Assembly: GCA_963677165.2 (NCBI GenBank)
Contig: CAXXSX010000002.1
Coordinates: 3,658,001-3,722,000, forward strand
DNA: 64,000 nt
From: JAFGXT01 sp963677165
GTDB lineage: Bacteria > Verrucomicrobiota > Lentisphaeria > Victivallales > SZUA-371
Direction of reading: 5' to 3'
In this document: positions 45,019 to 54,529 of the stretch, piece by piece
Numbering within the stretch: position 1 is the first letter of the stretch
Layout: each line of letters opens with the position of its first letter
The notes under the pieces: model-generated
What the model was told of the DNA's origin: nothing
Databases searched by the model: none
The model's input: only the letters and a program-made list of their open reading frames with translations
Made by a program: the position numbers and the translations under genes

Positions 45019-46920
45019 CTTTATAAGAGCATAGCCATTGTAATTCCATACTGTTTTTGCCTTGCCCGAGTTTATTGCCTGTTGCAATTGAGCGAGGAAA
45101 GGTTGTATTGGGGTCATATAATCGGGATAGCGGGCTGGAATTTTTTCAGGAGAGCAGAACAGAATATAATAAGGAATATCCTGTTTTGCTTGTTTGAGCA
45201 GGTCATTAAAAGAACTGCCTTCGGTAAAATATTTTGACTGAAAGAATGGAGTGCATATCTCGTGGCGGCGTGGAATATAGAGTCCGCGTGGGTCGAACAT
45301 CAGTAATATTTTCGCATTTTCAGGTGTTGCCTTTTTTATGGTATCAATGGCTGGAAGATAACCGTTTCCAGTAAGAGAATATACATAATCATTATATTTG
45401 ACTTTGCCGACTGGATATTTCCAGCAGTTATAGAAATGGCGCAGCATAATTCCGGGCAGGGAAATCAGGCTGAGTGTGAGAATTATTATTCCGCAATATT
45501 TTTCCAGTTTTTTTGTGCCTGTCAGCGATATTGTTGCTCCAACCAGCATGAGTATGAAGTATGGCGTAAAGAATCTGGATTGCTGTGCGGTAAAGAACCA
45601 GACACAATAGCAGAGAAATGTTCCCGTTGGATACCATAAATATTCGTACCTGCGGGATTTTTTCTGCAGGATAACCTGTAGTACAAGCGCTGCCAGGATT
45701 AGTATAAACTGCCATCCGATACTGGGACCGAACAACTTATTATTATAGCTTAGCCGGAACAAGTTAAGAAAAAATGCCAGGGGATTGTGGTCGCCATATT
45801 TTTCAATTGCCGCAGCCTTATGATAAATGGCGGTGTTGATGATGCTTGGATCGGCAGTAAACCATTGCGCACCAAACGGGAAAACCGGTAGGCCGGTTTG
45901 AATCCATGTGCGGAGATAGAACGGTACCGTGATCACGAAACAGCCGATCAAAAAAGTCGTGATCGATATTTTGATTGATCGGTTTTTGTGCCGCAGTTTC
46001 AGTAACAGCATTACCATTGCAAAAAAGACGATGACGATGCCGGTAGGCTTGGCGGCCAGCATGGCTCCCCCGATCATTCCGGCAAGTGCCATTGCAGCCG
46101 GAGCACGTTTATGAAGAGAATATCTATGGATAAGGTGTAATAGTGCGATCAGCAAAAAAACGATCAAGGTTTCCGCATAGGTTTCTTTAAACAATAACAG
46201 GATAACCGGTGAAAGCAAAAATGCCATACTGAAACACCATGCGGAAAAAGGCCTCAGCCATTTCATTAGTAGTTTCCAGAGCCCGAAAAAAATGGTGGTC
46301 AGCAATATCCAGTTCAATAATCGCGGAGCCATCAGGCCTCCTTTGGAAATCAGCAGCGCAAATAATATCTCGCATTCTGAGGGCAGGGCAGAGAATGGAT
46401 TGTCCATATAGGTGGTGATGTTTCTATCGGTCAGCCAGCGAACCGGAACTGTTAAATGATAAGTTAGTTCATCCCACCCGGTAGGTGGACAGAGTGATGC
46501 TGAAAGTAGAAATAGCAGTGTAACAGTTGAAATCAGTCCGGGAACGATTGCGGATCGGTGGATTTTTTGATGTTCCGTGATCCAATATTCTTTTAAGGAG
46601 CTAATTATGGAATTTAGTGCATACCATGTACCAGGCAGGGCAAGGTATGGAAGAATTACAGTATAACTCAACCATATTTTTCCGGTAAGTAGTGCCAGCA
46701 GGGCGATAACCGGCAGGCCCAGTGCGAGGTTGAGAATAAAACGATCCGTTGGAATAGAGGATTTGCTGCTTTTTATAAGCAGTCGGCCGCAGGCTATGGC
46801 GTTAAGTGTGAGGAGCAATGCTGCTCCGATTCCCGACCAGGGAGACATATTGGAAGTAGAAAACTGTACCGGAGTCCAGAGTAATAGCGTGATTAGTGTA
46901 ATAACAGTATTTCTTATCAC
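45007..46920 (-). CDS. Membrane glycosyltransferase of GT39/PMT-like type
   Basis: A 637-residue protein with about 11-13 membrane helices and a C-terminal soluble part (about 520-637). The first outer loop holds GWDELTYHLTVPVRW, where the Asp-Glu pair is typical of lipid-phosphate-sugar-dependent GT-C enzymes (PMT/ArnT-like). It starts with GTG, with AAGGAA 10 bases upstream. It may glycosylate exported proteins or lipids. It is divergent from the LOG-family gene and overlaps the end of the preceding glycosidase gene on the other strand. Confidence 0.8.
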   Translation of the reverse strand: MIRNTVITLITLLLWTPVQFSTSNMSPWSGIGAALLLTLNAIACGRLLIKSSKSSIPTDRFILNLALGLPVIALLALLTGKIWLSYTVILPYLALPGTWYALNSIISSLKEYWITEHQKIHRSAIVPGLISTVTLLFLLSASLCPPTGWDELTYHLTVPVRWLTDRNITTYMDNPFSALPSECEILFALLISKGGLMAPRLLNWILLTTIFFGLWKLLMKWLRPFSAWCFSMAFLLSPVILLLFKETYAETLIVFLLIALLHLIHRYSLHKRAPAAMALAGMIGGAMLAAKPTGIVIVFFAMVMLLLKLRHKNRSIKISITTFLIGCFVITVPFYLRTWIQTGLPVFPFGAQWFTADPSIINTAIYHKAAAIEKYGDHNPLAFFLNLFRLSYNNKLFGPSIGWQFILILAALVLQVILQKKSRRYEYLWYPTGTFLCYCVWFFTAQQSRFFTPYFILMLVGATISLTGTKKLEKYCGIIILTLSLISLPGIMLRHFYNCWKYPVGKVKYNDYVYSLTGNGYLPAIDTIKKATPENAKILLMFDPRGLYIPRRHEICTPFFQSKYFTEGSSFNDLLKQAKQDIPYYILFCSPEKIPARYPDYMTPIQPFLAQLQQAINSGKAKTVWNYNGYALIKLFP

Positions 46921-47045
46921 AAAGTTATTATTCCTTGTTGGTATATTTCTCCTTGGACATTACTTAATTAAAATATCATGATTGAATTTTTCTGCAAGGT
47001 TATGTATCATATATTTCAACACTAAGATATAATGATGGGTGAAAA

Positions 47046-47648
47046 ATGAAGAATATTTGTGTATATTGTGGTTCCAGTCCGGGAAACAGGCCGGAATACA
47101 AACAGGCCGCACTGGAACTGGCCGGGGCTCTACATGAACGGAATCTTGGACTTGTGTATGGCGGTGGATCGGTTGGCCTGATGGGGGCTGTGGCGCGTGA
47201 AGCCTTGAAACTAGGTTGTGAAGTTAAGGGAGTTATTACGCGGGATCTTTGGGTACGCGAAGTTGGTTTTAACGAGTTGCCGGAACTGGAAATCGTTGAG
47301 ACAATGCATGAAAGAAAGGCGCTTATGGCGCAGCTTTCCGACGGATTTATTGCGCTGCCGGGAGGATTAGGTACGCTTGACGAGATGTTTGAGGCCATAA
47401 CCTGGACGCAGCTTGGAATTCACGTAAAGCCCTGCGGACTTCTCAATGTTTGCGATTATTATATGCCGCTGATGAAATTTCTGAACCATTCCGTTTCGGA
47501 AGGCTTTATTTGCGGAAGTAGTCTTTCTGCACTCTTTTCTGATACTGATCCTGGACATCTTCTCGATGCAATGAAGTCATTTAAAGCATGCGAGGTGCCG
47601 GATAAAACAAAGCTTGCCATAGAACTTGAGATGGGATCCGCTGAATAA
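47046..47648 (+). CDS. LOG-family protein (cytokinin riboside 5'-monophosphate phosphoribohydrolase-like)
   Basis: A 200-residue Rossmann-fold protein of the TIGR00730/LOG family: ICVYCGSSPG at the N-terminus, VYGGGSVGLMGAVA for nucleotide binding, and the catalytic signature ALPGGLGTLDE with the conserved Met-His-Glu-Arg-Lys segment before it. The family hydrolyses nucleoside monophosphates to base and ribose phosphate. Length and motifs are complete. It stands alone, divergent from the GT39-like gene and convergent with fabI. Confidence 0.93.
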   Translation: MKNICVYCGSSPGNRPEYKQAALELAGALHERNLGLVYGGGSVGLMGAVAREALKLGCEVKGVITRDLWVREVGFNELPELEIVETMHERKALMAQLSDGFIALPGGLGTLDEMFEAITWTQLGIHVKPCGLLNVCDYYMPLMKFLNHSVSEGFICGSSLSALFSDTDPGHLLDAMKSFKACEVPDKTKLAIELEMGSAE

Positions 47649-47686
47649 TTTGTTGCCCAGCGGTATTTGCCATCAGAGGATATCTG

Positions 47687-48483
47687 TTATTGTACGGCTT
47701 TGCTTACGATGTCCTTATCAAAGAAATTTCTGCTCATCCCGCAGTCAACCACAATGGTTTGGGCATTGATTCCCGATGATTTCGGACTTAACAGAAAAGC
47801 CGCGACATCGGCAACTTCGCTGGTTTTCAGCGCTTCATGACGCAGGGTGGCTTTTTCTGAGAACAGATAGGTTCAATGTAGCCCGGGATTCCGGCTGATG
47901 ACGATGTTTTCAGCGGGGCCGCGCCCACCGCGTTTACTCTGATTCGGCTGTCGTTGCTCAAGGATTTTGCCAGAAAGCATACACTGGAATCAAGCGCTGC
48001 TTTGATCGGAGCCATGTAACCATAGCTTTCCGCCGCCATTTTGGTGGTTGAAATTGAAATGGTTATCATTGAGCCGTCGGGATCAAGGATTGACTTGAAA
48101 CAGTCTGCCATTGAAATAAATGAGAAACAGGAAATATCCACAGCCTGCAGAAAATCTTTTTTCCGGGTTTCATGGAACGGCTTGAGTCCTTCGGAATAGT
48201 TTGCGAAAGCAATGCTGTGAACCACACCGTAGACTGTGCCGTGATCGTCTCCAATTTGTTTCGCGGTTGTTTTCAGGCCATCTTCACTGCTTACGTCACA
48301 AAAATATGTTGATGAGCCAGGGAAAAATTTGTTTATAGTTTTCTGCTGGTCTTCTCCCTGTACGGAAAAAATCAGTTCTGCACCTTCGTCCTTTAATACT
48401 TTGGCGATGTGGAAAGCCACGCTCTTGCGGTTGGCAACTCCGAAAATTACAATTTTTTTACCTTCAAGCTGAAGAAAGCTCAT
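47687..48483 (-). pseudogene. fabI: Enoyl-ACP reductase FabI, interrupted by a one-base frameshift
   Basis: The NADH-dependent last step of fatty acid elongation. From ATG 48483 the protein reads MSFLQLEGKKIVIFGVANRK, with the catalytic Tyr-X6-Lys in SYGYMAPIKAALDSS, up to GIPGYIEP at about 47870. There the frame shifts: the natural continuation LFSEKATLRHEALKTSEVAD, then SSGINAQTIVVDCGMS, is read in another frame to the stop at 47687-47689. One missing base at about 47865-47873 (CCTATCTG instead of an expected CCTNATCTG) explains it. In the unshifted frame the protein ends at 47827 with a false tail. It may be a sequencing error, since fabI is usually essential. It follows fabG by 145 GC-rich bases. 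Confidence 0.88.
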
Positions 48484-48628
48484 AACAGCGTATCCTTTTC
48501 CAATATTTTTATTGTAATACAGTTTTGTCTGTGGCAACCAACAATTACTACGAGGCCGACGTTTGGCCACCGCTGGATCACGTCCGGCAAAGTGCCGGTG
48601 CCATGAAGGTCGCAAAATCGCGTCTCGA

Positions 48629-49366
48629 TTACAGGCCGCCGGTTACTTCCAGTGTGGTACCTGAAATATACGATGCTTCTTTTGAGGCCAGGAACATCAC
48701 TGCGTTTGCGATGTCTTCCGCAGCTCCAAAACGTTTCAAGGGAACCTGATTCTTATACTGTTTTACCAGTTCCGGTGACAGGTCGGCGATCAATTCGGTA
48801 TCGATATATCCAGGAGATACACAATTCACCGTGATTTTACGTTTACCGACTTCCCGGCTTAATGATTTGGTGAAGCCTACCTGACCGGCCTTGGAGGCGG
48901 CGTAGTTGGCTTGTCCCTCAATTCCAATACTGCCCGAAGGAGAAGTAATACTGATGATTCGTCCGTAACGGTTACTCATCATTCTCATGACAGCCAGTTT
49001 GCTCATATTGTAAGTACCGGTCAGATTAACAGACAGTACCGCATTCCAGTCTTCTGACGGCATCATTCCCACAATGTTGTCTTTACGAATGCCCGCGTTG
49101 TTGACCAATACTTCAAGAGAACCAAAATCTTCATCGTATTTGCGGAAAAACTCTTCCGCCTGATCATAGTCAGAAACATCAAATTTATAAAGTTTCAACT
49201 GTTTATCAGTATATTGTTCCGCCAACTCTTTTGCCTTTGCTTCGTTTCCGGCATAAGTTGCCGCCACTTTTGCACCGGCGTTAAGAAATGCTTCGACTAT
49301 GGCCCGACCAATTCCACGGGTTCCTCCGGTTACAATCACATTGTAACTACTGTAATCAAACTTCAT
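48629..49366 (-). CDS. fabG: 3-oxoacyl-ACP reductase-like SDR protein
   Basis: A 245-residue short-chain dehydrogenase with the NADP motif TGGTRGIGRAIV, NNAGIRKDN, the catalytic Ser-Tyr-X3-Lys (SPSGSIGIEGQANYAASKAG) and the C-terminal GTTLEVTGGL. All features agree with FabG, which reduces beta-ketoacyl-ACP in fatty acid elongation. AGGAA lies 8 bases before the ATG. The next gene in the same direction is fabI, which supports the fatty acid role; other SDR activities cannot be fully excluded. Confidence 0.9.
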   Translation of the reverse strand: MKFDYSSYNVIVTGGTRGIGRAIVEAFLNAGAKVAATYAGNEAKAKELAEQYTDKQLKLYKFDVSDYDQAEEFFRKYDEDFGSLEVLVNNAGIRKDNIVGMMPSEDWNAVLSVNLTGTYNMSKLAVMRMMSNRYGRIISITSPSGSIGIEGQANYAASKAGQVGFTKSLSREVGKRKITVNCVSPGYIDTELIADLSPELVKQYKNQVPLKRFGAAEDIANAVMFLASKEASYISGTTLEVTGGL

Positions 49367-49412
49367 GGCGGATATTCCTGATATATTATATTGTGTGTTA
49401 TATAAAGTTAAA

Positions 49413-49472
49413 TGTCCGGCATGTCATAAAATACTGCCGGACATAAAAAAACCTCGGACAAGCCGAGGTTTC
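49413..49472 (-). terminator. Intrinsic terminator of the ribosomal operon, with a second stem-loop
   Basis: On the minus strand AAACCTCGG (from 49472) pairs with CCGAGGTTT and runs into seven T: the terminator after rplQ. A second stem, TGTCCGGCA (49413-49421) with TGCCGGACA (49435-49443), follows at once and may reinforce it. Confidence 0.88.
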
Positions 49473-49506
49473 TCAATCACACTGTTATAAAAAACGGTGT
49501 AATTTA

Positions 49507-50004
49507 TTATTCAGCCTTTTCTTCGGCTTCCGCAGTTTCAGCTTCTGCTGCTTCTGCTACTACCGCTTCCTCGGCTTCTACTTCTTCAACTTTTTCAGCT
49601 TTTTTAGGCGCAGCTGTTTTCTTAGCCGGTTTTTTAGCAGTTTCAACTTCTGCTTCTACCAACTGAAGAATGCACATTTCAGCCGCGTCGCCCTGACGCA
49701 TTCCGAGACGTATGATTCTAGTGTAACCACCGTTACGGTTAGCGTATTTCGGAGCGATTTCATCAAACAGAATCTTAACCGCATCCTTGTTGCGCATTTT
49801 TGCAATGGCAAGACGACGGCGATGCAAATCGCCTTTTTTGCCGAGAGTAATCATTTTTTCTGCTACCCGACGGGCCTCTTTGGCCTTTACCAGGGTAGTT
49901 TTGATCTGACCGTGCTCGAACAGGCTGCTAACCATGTTGGCGAGCATAGCGCGACGATGTGCGCCGGTACGGCCTATTTTGAAAGTGTGGACCTTATGCC
50001 GCAT
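49507..50004 (-). CDS. rplQ: 50S ribosomal protein L17, with acidic C-terminal extension
   Basis: Residues 1-115 are a standard L17 (MRHKVHTFKIGRTGAHRRAM, then LIKTTLVKAKEARR-like segment and NGGYTRIIRLGMRQGDAAEM). About 50 further residues are Lys/Ala then Glu/Ala-rich, a tail also known in some other L17 proteins but long here. The ATG overlaps the rpoA stop by one base (TAATG) and a GAGGAGGT site lies inside rpoA. Last gene of the operon, before the terminator. Confidence 0.96.
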   Translation of the reverse strand: MRHKVHTFKIGRTGAHRRAMLANMVSSLFEHGQIKTTLVKAKEARRVAEKMITLGKKGDLHRRRLAIAKMRNKDAVKILFDEIAPKYANRNGGYTRIIRLGMRQGDAAEMCILQLVEAEVETAKKPAKKTAAPKKAEKVEEVEAEEAVVAEAAEAETAEAEEKAE

Positions 50005-51029
50005 TATTGTACCTCCTCGTCCTGGGCCTTGACGCGTTCAGCTTCTTTTTCAAGAGCAGTAACAAGTGCTTCGCTGAAACTCATGCCAAGACTGAATCCG
50101 AGTTTTTCAAGTTTTTCTTTGATTTCGTCAAGTGACTTCTTACCGAAGTTTCTGTACTTGAGCATGCGAGATTCTGTCTTAGTGCAGAGTTCACCAAGAA
50201 TTTTGATGTTGGCATTGTTCAGACAGTTCATTGCGCGAACTGACAGATCAAGGATTTCAACATCCTGAGACAGTATCTTGTATTGCTTCATTTCTTCGTC
50301 AGAGAACTGTGATAAAGAATCTTCTTCGCCAGCCTGACCGCCGAGGAATGGACGCAGATGGTCCTTCATGATCTTGGCAGCATTTTCAACCGCATCCTGT
50401 GGAGCAACACGACCATCGGTCCAGACTTCAAGAATCAAGCTGTCCATTTCGGTTTCTTCACCGACACGGGCGGCTCCGACCTTGTAACGAACACGTGAGA
50501 CCGGGCTGAACAGGCAGTCAACCGGAATTACTCCGATGGGCTGGTTCGGCAGTTTATTGGCTTCCGCCGGAACGTAACCTTTGCCTTTGGCAATGGTAAT
50601 TTCAGCGCGGAAAGGAATATCTTTATCCAGAGTACAGATCTTCTGTTCGGGATTGAGGACTTCAACAGTCCCGTCGGTAATGATATTTGCACCGGTTACC
50701 AAACCGGCTTTGTCATTCCTGATTTCGAGAGTTTTCGGAATGTCACCGTGTAACAAGAGGCGAATTTGCTTCAAGTTAAGAATAATTTCGGTAACGTCTT
50801 CGATCACTCCGTCAATGGAGGCAAACTCATGGGCAACGCCATCAATACGCACAGATGAAATAGCCGCGCCTTCAAGCGAGGACAGCAGTACACGACGCAG
50901 TGAGTTGCCGAGTGTGTGTCCAAAACCGCTTTGGAAAGGAGCCGCAGTGAATTTTGCATACTTATCGGTTGCAGTATTTTCGTCCATCACAAGTGCTTGT
51001 GGCATTGGGAATCCTGATGCAGCAGCCAT
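50004..51029 (-). CDS. rpoA: DNA-directed RNA polymerase subunit alpha
   Basis: 341 residues. N-terminal assembly domain with FGHTLGNSLRRVLLSSLEGAAI and the C-terminal helix-hairpin-helix domain (about 255-325; LSVRAMNCLNNANIKILGEL, RNFGKKSLDEIKEKL) that contacts UP elements and activators. GGAGG lies 6 bases before the ATG. It sits between rpsK and rplQ, the usual order, except that rpsD is not between rpsK and rpoA. Confidence 0.98.
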   Translation of the reverse strand: MAAASGFPMPQALVMDENTATDKYAKFTAAPFQSGFGHTLGNSLRRVLLSSLEGAAISSVRIDGVAHEFASIDGVIEDVTEIILNLKQIRLLLHGDIPKTLEIRNDKAGLVTGANIITDGTVEVLNPEQKICTLDKDIPFRAEITIAKGKGYVPAEANKLPNQPIGVIPVDCLFSPVSRVRYKVGAARVGEETEMDSLILEVWTDGRVAPQDAVENAAKIMKDHLRPFLGGQAGEEDSLSQFSDEEMKQYKILSQDVEILDLSVRAMNCLNNANIKILGELCTKTESRMLKYRNFGKKSLDEIKEKLEKLGFSLGMSFSEALVTALEKEAERVKAQDEEVQ

Positions 51030-51073
51030 TTTTTCCTCCAGTGATTATGTTTTATATATTATAATGATATGTG

Positions 51074-51532
51074 TTATACACGACGTCTTTTAGGCGGTCT
51101 GCAACCGTTATGCGGAACAGGAGTAATATCCTTGATCGCATTAACTTCCAGACCGACGGCGGCAATACCTCTGACAGCGGATTCACGACCCGCGCCCGGA
51201 CCTTTGATTCTGACTTCGACTTCTTTCATGCCGAGAGCCTGTGCTTTCTTCGCTGCATCGCCAGCAATAACCTGCGCTGCATAAGCAGTACTCTTTCTTG
51301 AACCTTTGAAGCCGTTTTTACCACCGGTTGACCAGCACAGTACATTACCGTGGAGATCGGTGAAGGTTACTTTGGTATTGTTAAAAGTCGCATGAACGTA
51401 GGCAATGCCTGACGGAACATAACGTCCGCTCTTCGTTCTTTTCTTTACTTCTTTTGTTTCAGTGGCCTCAGCAGTTTCCGCTTCAACAGCTTCCACTTCC
51501 TTGACCTCTTCGTTTACAATTTCTTCAGCCAT
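51074..51532 (-). CDS. rpsK: 30S ribosomal protein S11, with acidic N-terminal extension
   Basis: 152 residues, about 20-25 more than usual. The first 28 residues are Glu/Ala/Val-rich (MAEEIVNEEVKEVEAVEAET), then S11 proper begins: GIAYVHATFNNTKVTFTDLHG, RKSTAYAAQVIAGDAA and the end PVPHNGCRPPKRRRV. AGGAA lies upstream of the ATG. The added acidic segment is odd for an rRNA-binding protein. Confidence 0.97.
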   Translation of the reverse strand: MAEEIVNEEVKEVEAVEAETAEATETKEVKKRTKSGRYVPSGIAYVHATFNNTKVTFTDLHGNVLCWSTGGKNGFKGSRKSTAYAAQVIAGDAAKKAQALGMKEVEVRIKGPGAGRESAVRGIAAVGLEVNAIKDITPVPHNGCRPPKRRRV

Positions 51533-51596
51533 TTTTATAGTTTCCTGAATTTGCTGATTTTCTGTCTAATCTTACCAATTGCGGTATTAAGCCGCA

Positions 51597-51995
51597 TCAG
51601 TTAGATGCTGCCAGACGACGCTGAGTCTTGTCACGGATCGCTCCAACAGTGACCTTCTTACCTTTTCTGGTACGTGCATTGGTTTTGGTACGCTGACCAT
51701 GGCAGGGAAGATTCCTGCGATGGCGGGTTCCGCGATAGCAGTAGATAGACTGCAGTCTGCGAATGTCACCGGAAACCATGCGGCGAAGTTCACCTTCCAC
51801 AATAATGTCATTCTGTAGAATTGTGGTAATGGCCGAAATATTTTCGTCTGTCAAGTCGTCAGCTTTCAGGCCAACGGGAATTTTTGCTTTTTCCAGAATC
51901 TCAAGCGCTTTTGCCGGACCTACACCGTAGATGTAGCGGAGGGCAAATTCAATACGCTTTTTCCCGGGAATATCAACACCAATTATACGTGGCAT
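51597..51995 (-). CDS. rpsM: 30S ribosomal protein S13
   Basis: 132 residues: MPRIIGVDIPGKKRIEFALR, the helix-two-turn-helix and the rRNA-binding tail RGTRHRRNLPCHGQRTKTNA. Somewhat longer than the common 118-125. Placed between rpmJ and rpsK as in most bacteria. Confidence 0.98.
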   Translation of the reverse strand: MPRIIGVDIPGKKRIEFALRYIYGVGPAKALEILEKAKIPVGLKADDLTDENISAITTILQNDIIVEGELRRMVSGDIRRLQSIYCYRGTRHRRNLPCHGQRTKTNARTRKGKKVTVGAIRDKTQRRLAASN

Positions 51996-52027
51996 ATTAT
52001 TATCTTCCTATTTTAAGTAATTTGTTA

Positions 52028-52144
52028 TTAACCCTGTCTCTGTTTGTGTCTCGGGTTACGGGAACAAATGACTCGCACGATGCCATTACGTTTAATAATC
52101 TGGCAATATTCGCATCTGCGCTTTACGGATGCTCTAACTTTCAT
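52028..52144 (-). CDS. rpmJ: 50S ribosomal protein L36
   Basis: A 38-residue protein, MKVRASVKRRCEYCQIIKRN, ending RNPRHKQRQG. Cys11, Cys14, Cys27 and His33 form the zinc site of the C+ type of L36. An AGGGGA site lies 7 bases before the ATG. It is 32 bases upstream of rpsM, the standard neighbour. The usual infA or secY is not found upstream. Confidence 0.96.
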   Translation of the reverse strand: MKVRASVKRRCEYCQIIKRNGIVRVICSRNPRHKQRQG

Positions 52145-52600
52145 CGTTCAGTCCCCTGAATTTTAATTTTCAATTTCTTTAAACTCAAATCTTTTGCTCT
52201 TTCAGCTACGAAAAAAACAAAATATATCATACATAATTTTTCAATTATGCGGTGGAATCATATTCAACTATTTAAAATGCGAGCACAATGCGTGCATACA
52301 CATAGAGTTTGTAAAATAAACCGGAAGTCGAGGTTTTCAAGAAAAAATCATAAATATTTTGATTTTTTTTCACATACAGCAAATATCATTATTCGTAAAG
52401 CCTGTTTTAAGGTGATTTTATTCAAACACAAGGAAGTCTGTTTTATGTTTATAATACATTTAGAAAATTTATGGATTAATACTATGTGCAGCCTGTTCTC
52501 TGGAAGCGGATCAATGGAAAGATGGTTGAAGTAGAACATGGTGTGATGCCGTGGAAATGATTGGATGATAGTAAAAAACATAAATTACATAAAGCGGGGG
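52145..52600. other. Intergenic region between rpmJ and the PilT genes
   Basis: About 455 bases of AT-rich sequence. It must contain the promoter of the ribosomal operon (leftwards). One 95-codon frame on the plus strand (52247-52534) lacks a ribosome site and has the composition of noncoding DNA, so it is not called. Confidence 0.5.
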
Positions 52601-52629
52601 TTGGAGAGCGTAAGGTTTCATGCTATAAT
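52601..52629 (+). promoter_or_regulatory. Extended -10 promoter of the PilT operon
   Basis: TTGGAG (52601-52606) and TATAAT (52624-52629) are 17 bases apart, with TG at 52621-52622 forming an extended -10. The start codon is 57 bases further on. Confidence 0.72.
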
Positions 52630-52685
52630 ACTATTGTCAGGCTCTATTTTCAGACTATATATCAATCAACTACGTGAGGGTGTAT

Positions 52686-54515
52686 ATGCAACTAGATGTT
52701 CAATGGTTTATCGCCGCCCTCGTCAGTGAAGAACTGATGACCAAAGAGGATTGTCTGAAGGTAATAGAACAAGTGGGGAAGGATGCGGAATTATCCGTTT
52801 ACGCTCAAGCTGCTTTGGACTATGCCTCCAGCGATCAAGACGATTCCGTAGCAGAGGAGATGCTGGAACCGTTCGAAATGGCGGCGGATTACGCGATCGA
52901 GCAAGCCGAAAATGGCGAGAAGCTTCCCGATGAGTATCAAAAAATGATCAATGAAGCGCTTGGGATAGCTCCTGAGCCGGAACCGGAAAAAAAGGAACCG
53001 GTACTGAACATTTCAAAAACTTTTGCCGATCCAGGCAGTCGTTCATCCCAGGGCGGTCCGGTGCAAACTCTGTCATTGGGGAAACCTAAGCTTGATTCCA
53101 TTAAATCATCGATAAAACCTTTGAAAAAAGAACTTGGCGGAGCCCCGTCTGCATTGGGCGGATTTAAACCGAAAGCGCCATCGACTTTAGGCAAAGCATC
53201 TGTATCAAAACCGGTTCAGGCTGCGGAAGAACCGGAAGAAGATCTATCTGATGAAGAACAGGCCAAGAGCCTTCCGGCATCCAAGATTTTTCCGACTCAA
53301 TATGCGATTGAATTGGCAATCAATGAACCCTATCCTCGTGAAATCAATGAGGAGCTTTGGGGCGGAATGATGCCTTTTGAGGCGGTTGGTTCTCTTGCCG
53401 ATGATGACCTAAAGAACTTTATGTTTGATCTTCTTAAGGAAGTTCGGGAACGTGGCGCCAGTGATTTGCATATCTCATCGCTGTCATATCCTTTCGTACG
53501 GCGTAACGGCCTTGTTGAGACCATTAGTGATCATATCATAACTCCAGATGAATCTTTTCGAATGAATACTGTTCTTCTTACTCCAAAACAGTATGATTTT
53601 TATGAAAGTAATAAAGATTTGAATTATGCGTTGCAGCTTGATGCACATAATCGCTTTCGCGTATGTATGATTACCCATAAAGACGGAACGGCTGGTTCAT
53701 ACCGACTGGTTTCCGAAGAGTTGAAGTCCCTCTCGGAACTGGGCTTTTCTGACAGGAATGTTGATACAATTGAACGTTTTCTGGATTATCATAACGGACT
53801 GGTGCTGGTAACCGGTCCGATCGGAAGCGGTAAAACTACTACTCTTGCTTCGATGGTAAACGTCATTAATAATAAACGTCACGATCATGTTATTACAGTA
53901 GAGGATCCGATTGAAATGGTTCAATACTCATTGAACTGTAATATTACCCAGCGTGAAATCCGTGCCCATACAAGCACCTACCGTGCGGCGTTGAAGGGCG
54001 CACTGCGTGAGGACCCGGATATTATCGTTATCGGGGAACTTCATGACCTGGAAACTATTGAAATGGCGATTACCGCGTCTGAAACCGGTCACTTGGTGAT
54101 CGGAACTTTGCATACTTGTGACGCGGCTAACACTCTTAACCGTATTCTTGATGTGTTTCCGCCGAGTCAGCAGCCACAGATCAGAACGATGACCGCGGGG
54201 AGTTTGCGCGGAATCGTGTGTCAGCGTCTGCTGCCCACGGTTGACGGCAATATGACTGTTGCCGCGGAAATTCTGGTGAACAACATGGCTGTAGCCAATA
54301 ATATTTCGGAAGGTAGAACTCACCAGATCAGGGCCGTTCTCCAGACCGGACAGAATATCGGAATGACCACGATGGATAATTCGGTACTTGATCTCTATCG
54401 GAACGGAGTTATTTCGCGTGAAGTTGCTGAATGGAATATCAGGGCTTCTGACGTGAAACAGGAGTTCAAGCGTGTTGTGGCAATTGAAGAAGCGAAGAAA
54501 CTCAGCGGTAATTAG
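52686..54515 (+). CDS. PilT-type ATPase with long N-terminal extension
   Basis: 609 residues. Residues 1-90 are an acidic helical region, about 95-215 a Pro/Lys/Ser-rich linker, and about 245-600 a PilT-like motor ATPase: ASDLHISS, Walker A GPIGSGKTTT (about 377-386), Asp box ITVEDPIEMVQY, Walker B-like DPDIIVIGELHDLET and His box HLVIGTLHT. The C-terminal QIRAVLQTGQNIGMTTMD is that of PilT. ATG 52686 has GAGGG 5 bases upstream. Hexameric motors of this kind retract type IV pili. It is followed after 14 bases by a second, ordinary pilT. The extension may bind a partner or localise the motor. Confidence 0.88.
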   Translation: MQLDVQWFIAALVSEELMTKEDCLKVIEQVGKDAELSVYAQAALDYASSDQDDSVAEEMLEPFEMAADYAIEQAENGEKLPDEYQKMINEALGIAPEPEPEKKEPVLNISKTFADPGSRSSQGGPVQTLSLGKPKLDSIKSSIKPLKKELGGAPSALGGFKPKAPSTLGKASVSKPVQAAEEPEEDLSDEEQAKSLPASKIFPTQYAIELAINEPYPREINEELWGGMMPFEAVGSLADDDLKNFMFDLLKEVRERGASDLHISSLSYPFVRRNGLVETISDHIITPDESFRMNTVLLTPKQYDFYESNKDLNYALQLDAHNRFRVCMITHKDGTAGSYRLVSEELKSLSELGFSDRNVDTIERFLDYHNGLVLVTGPIGSGKTTTLASMVNVINNKRHDHVITVEDPIEMVQYSLNCNITQREIRAHTSTYRAALKGALREDPDIIVIGELHDLETIEMAITASETGHLVIGTLHTCDAANTLNRILDVFPPSQQPQIRTMTAGSLRGIVCQRLLPTVDGNMTVAAEILVNNMAVANNISEGRTHQIRAVLQTGQNIGMTTMDNSVLDLYRNGVISREVAEWNIRASDVKQEFKRVVAIEEAKKLSGN

Positions 54516-54529
54516 GGAGATACGTCACT

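Noticed and set aside
47827..48615. 262-codon frame read as an intact FabI with extra N- and C-terminal residues
   Set aside because: The first 44 residues come from the spacer and the last ones from the wrong frame; true FabI ends in another frame at 47687.
52247..52534. 95-codon plus-strand frame in the rpmJ-PilT spacer
   Set aside because: AT-rich noncoding composition, no ribosome site, no recognisable domain.
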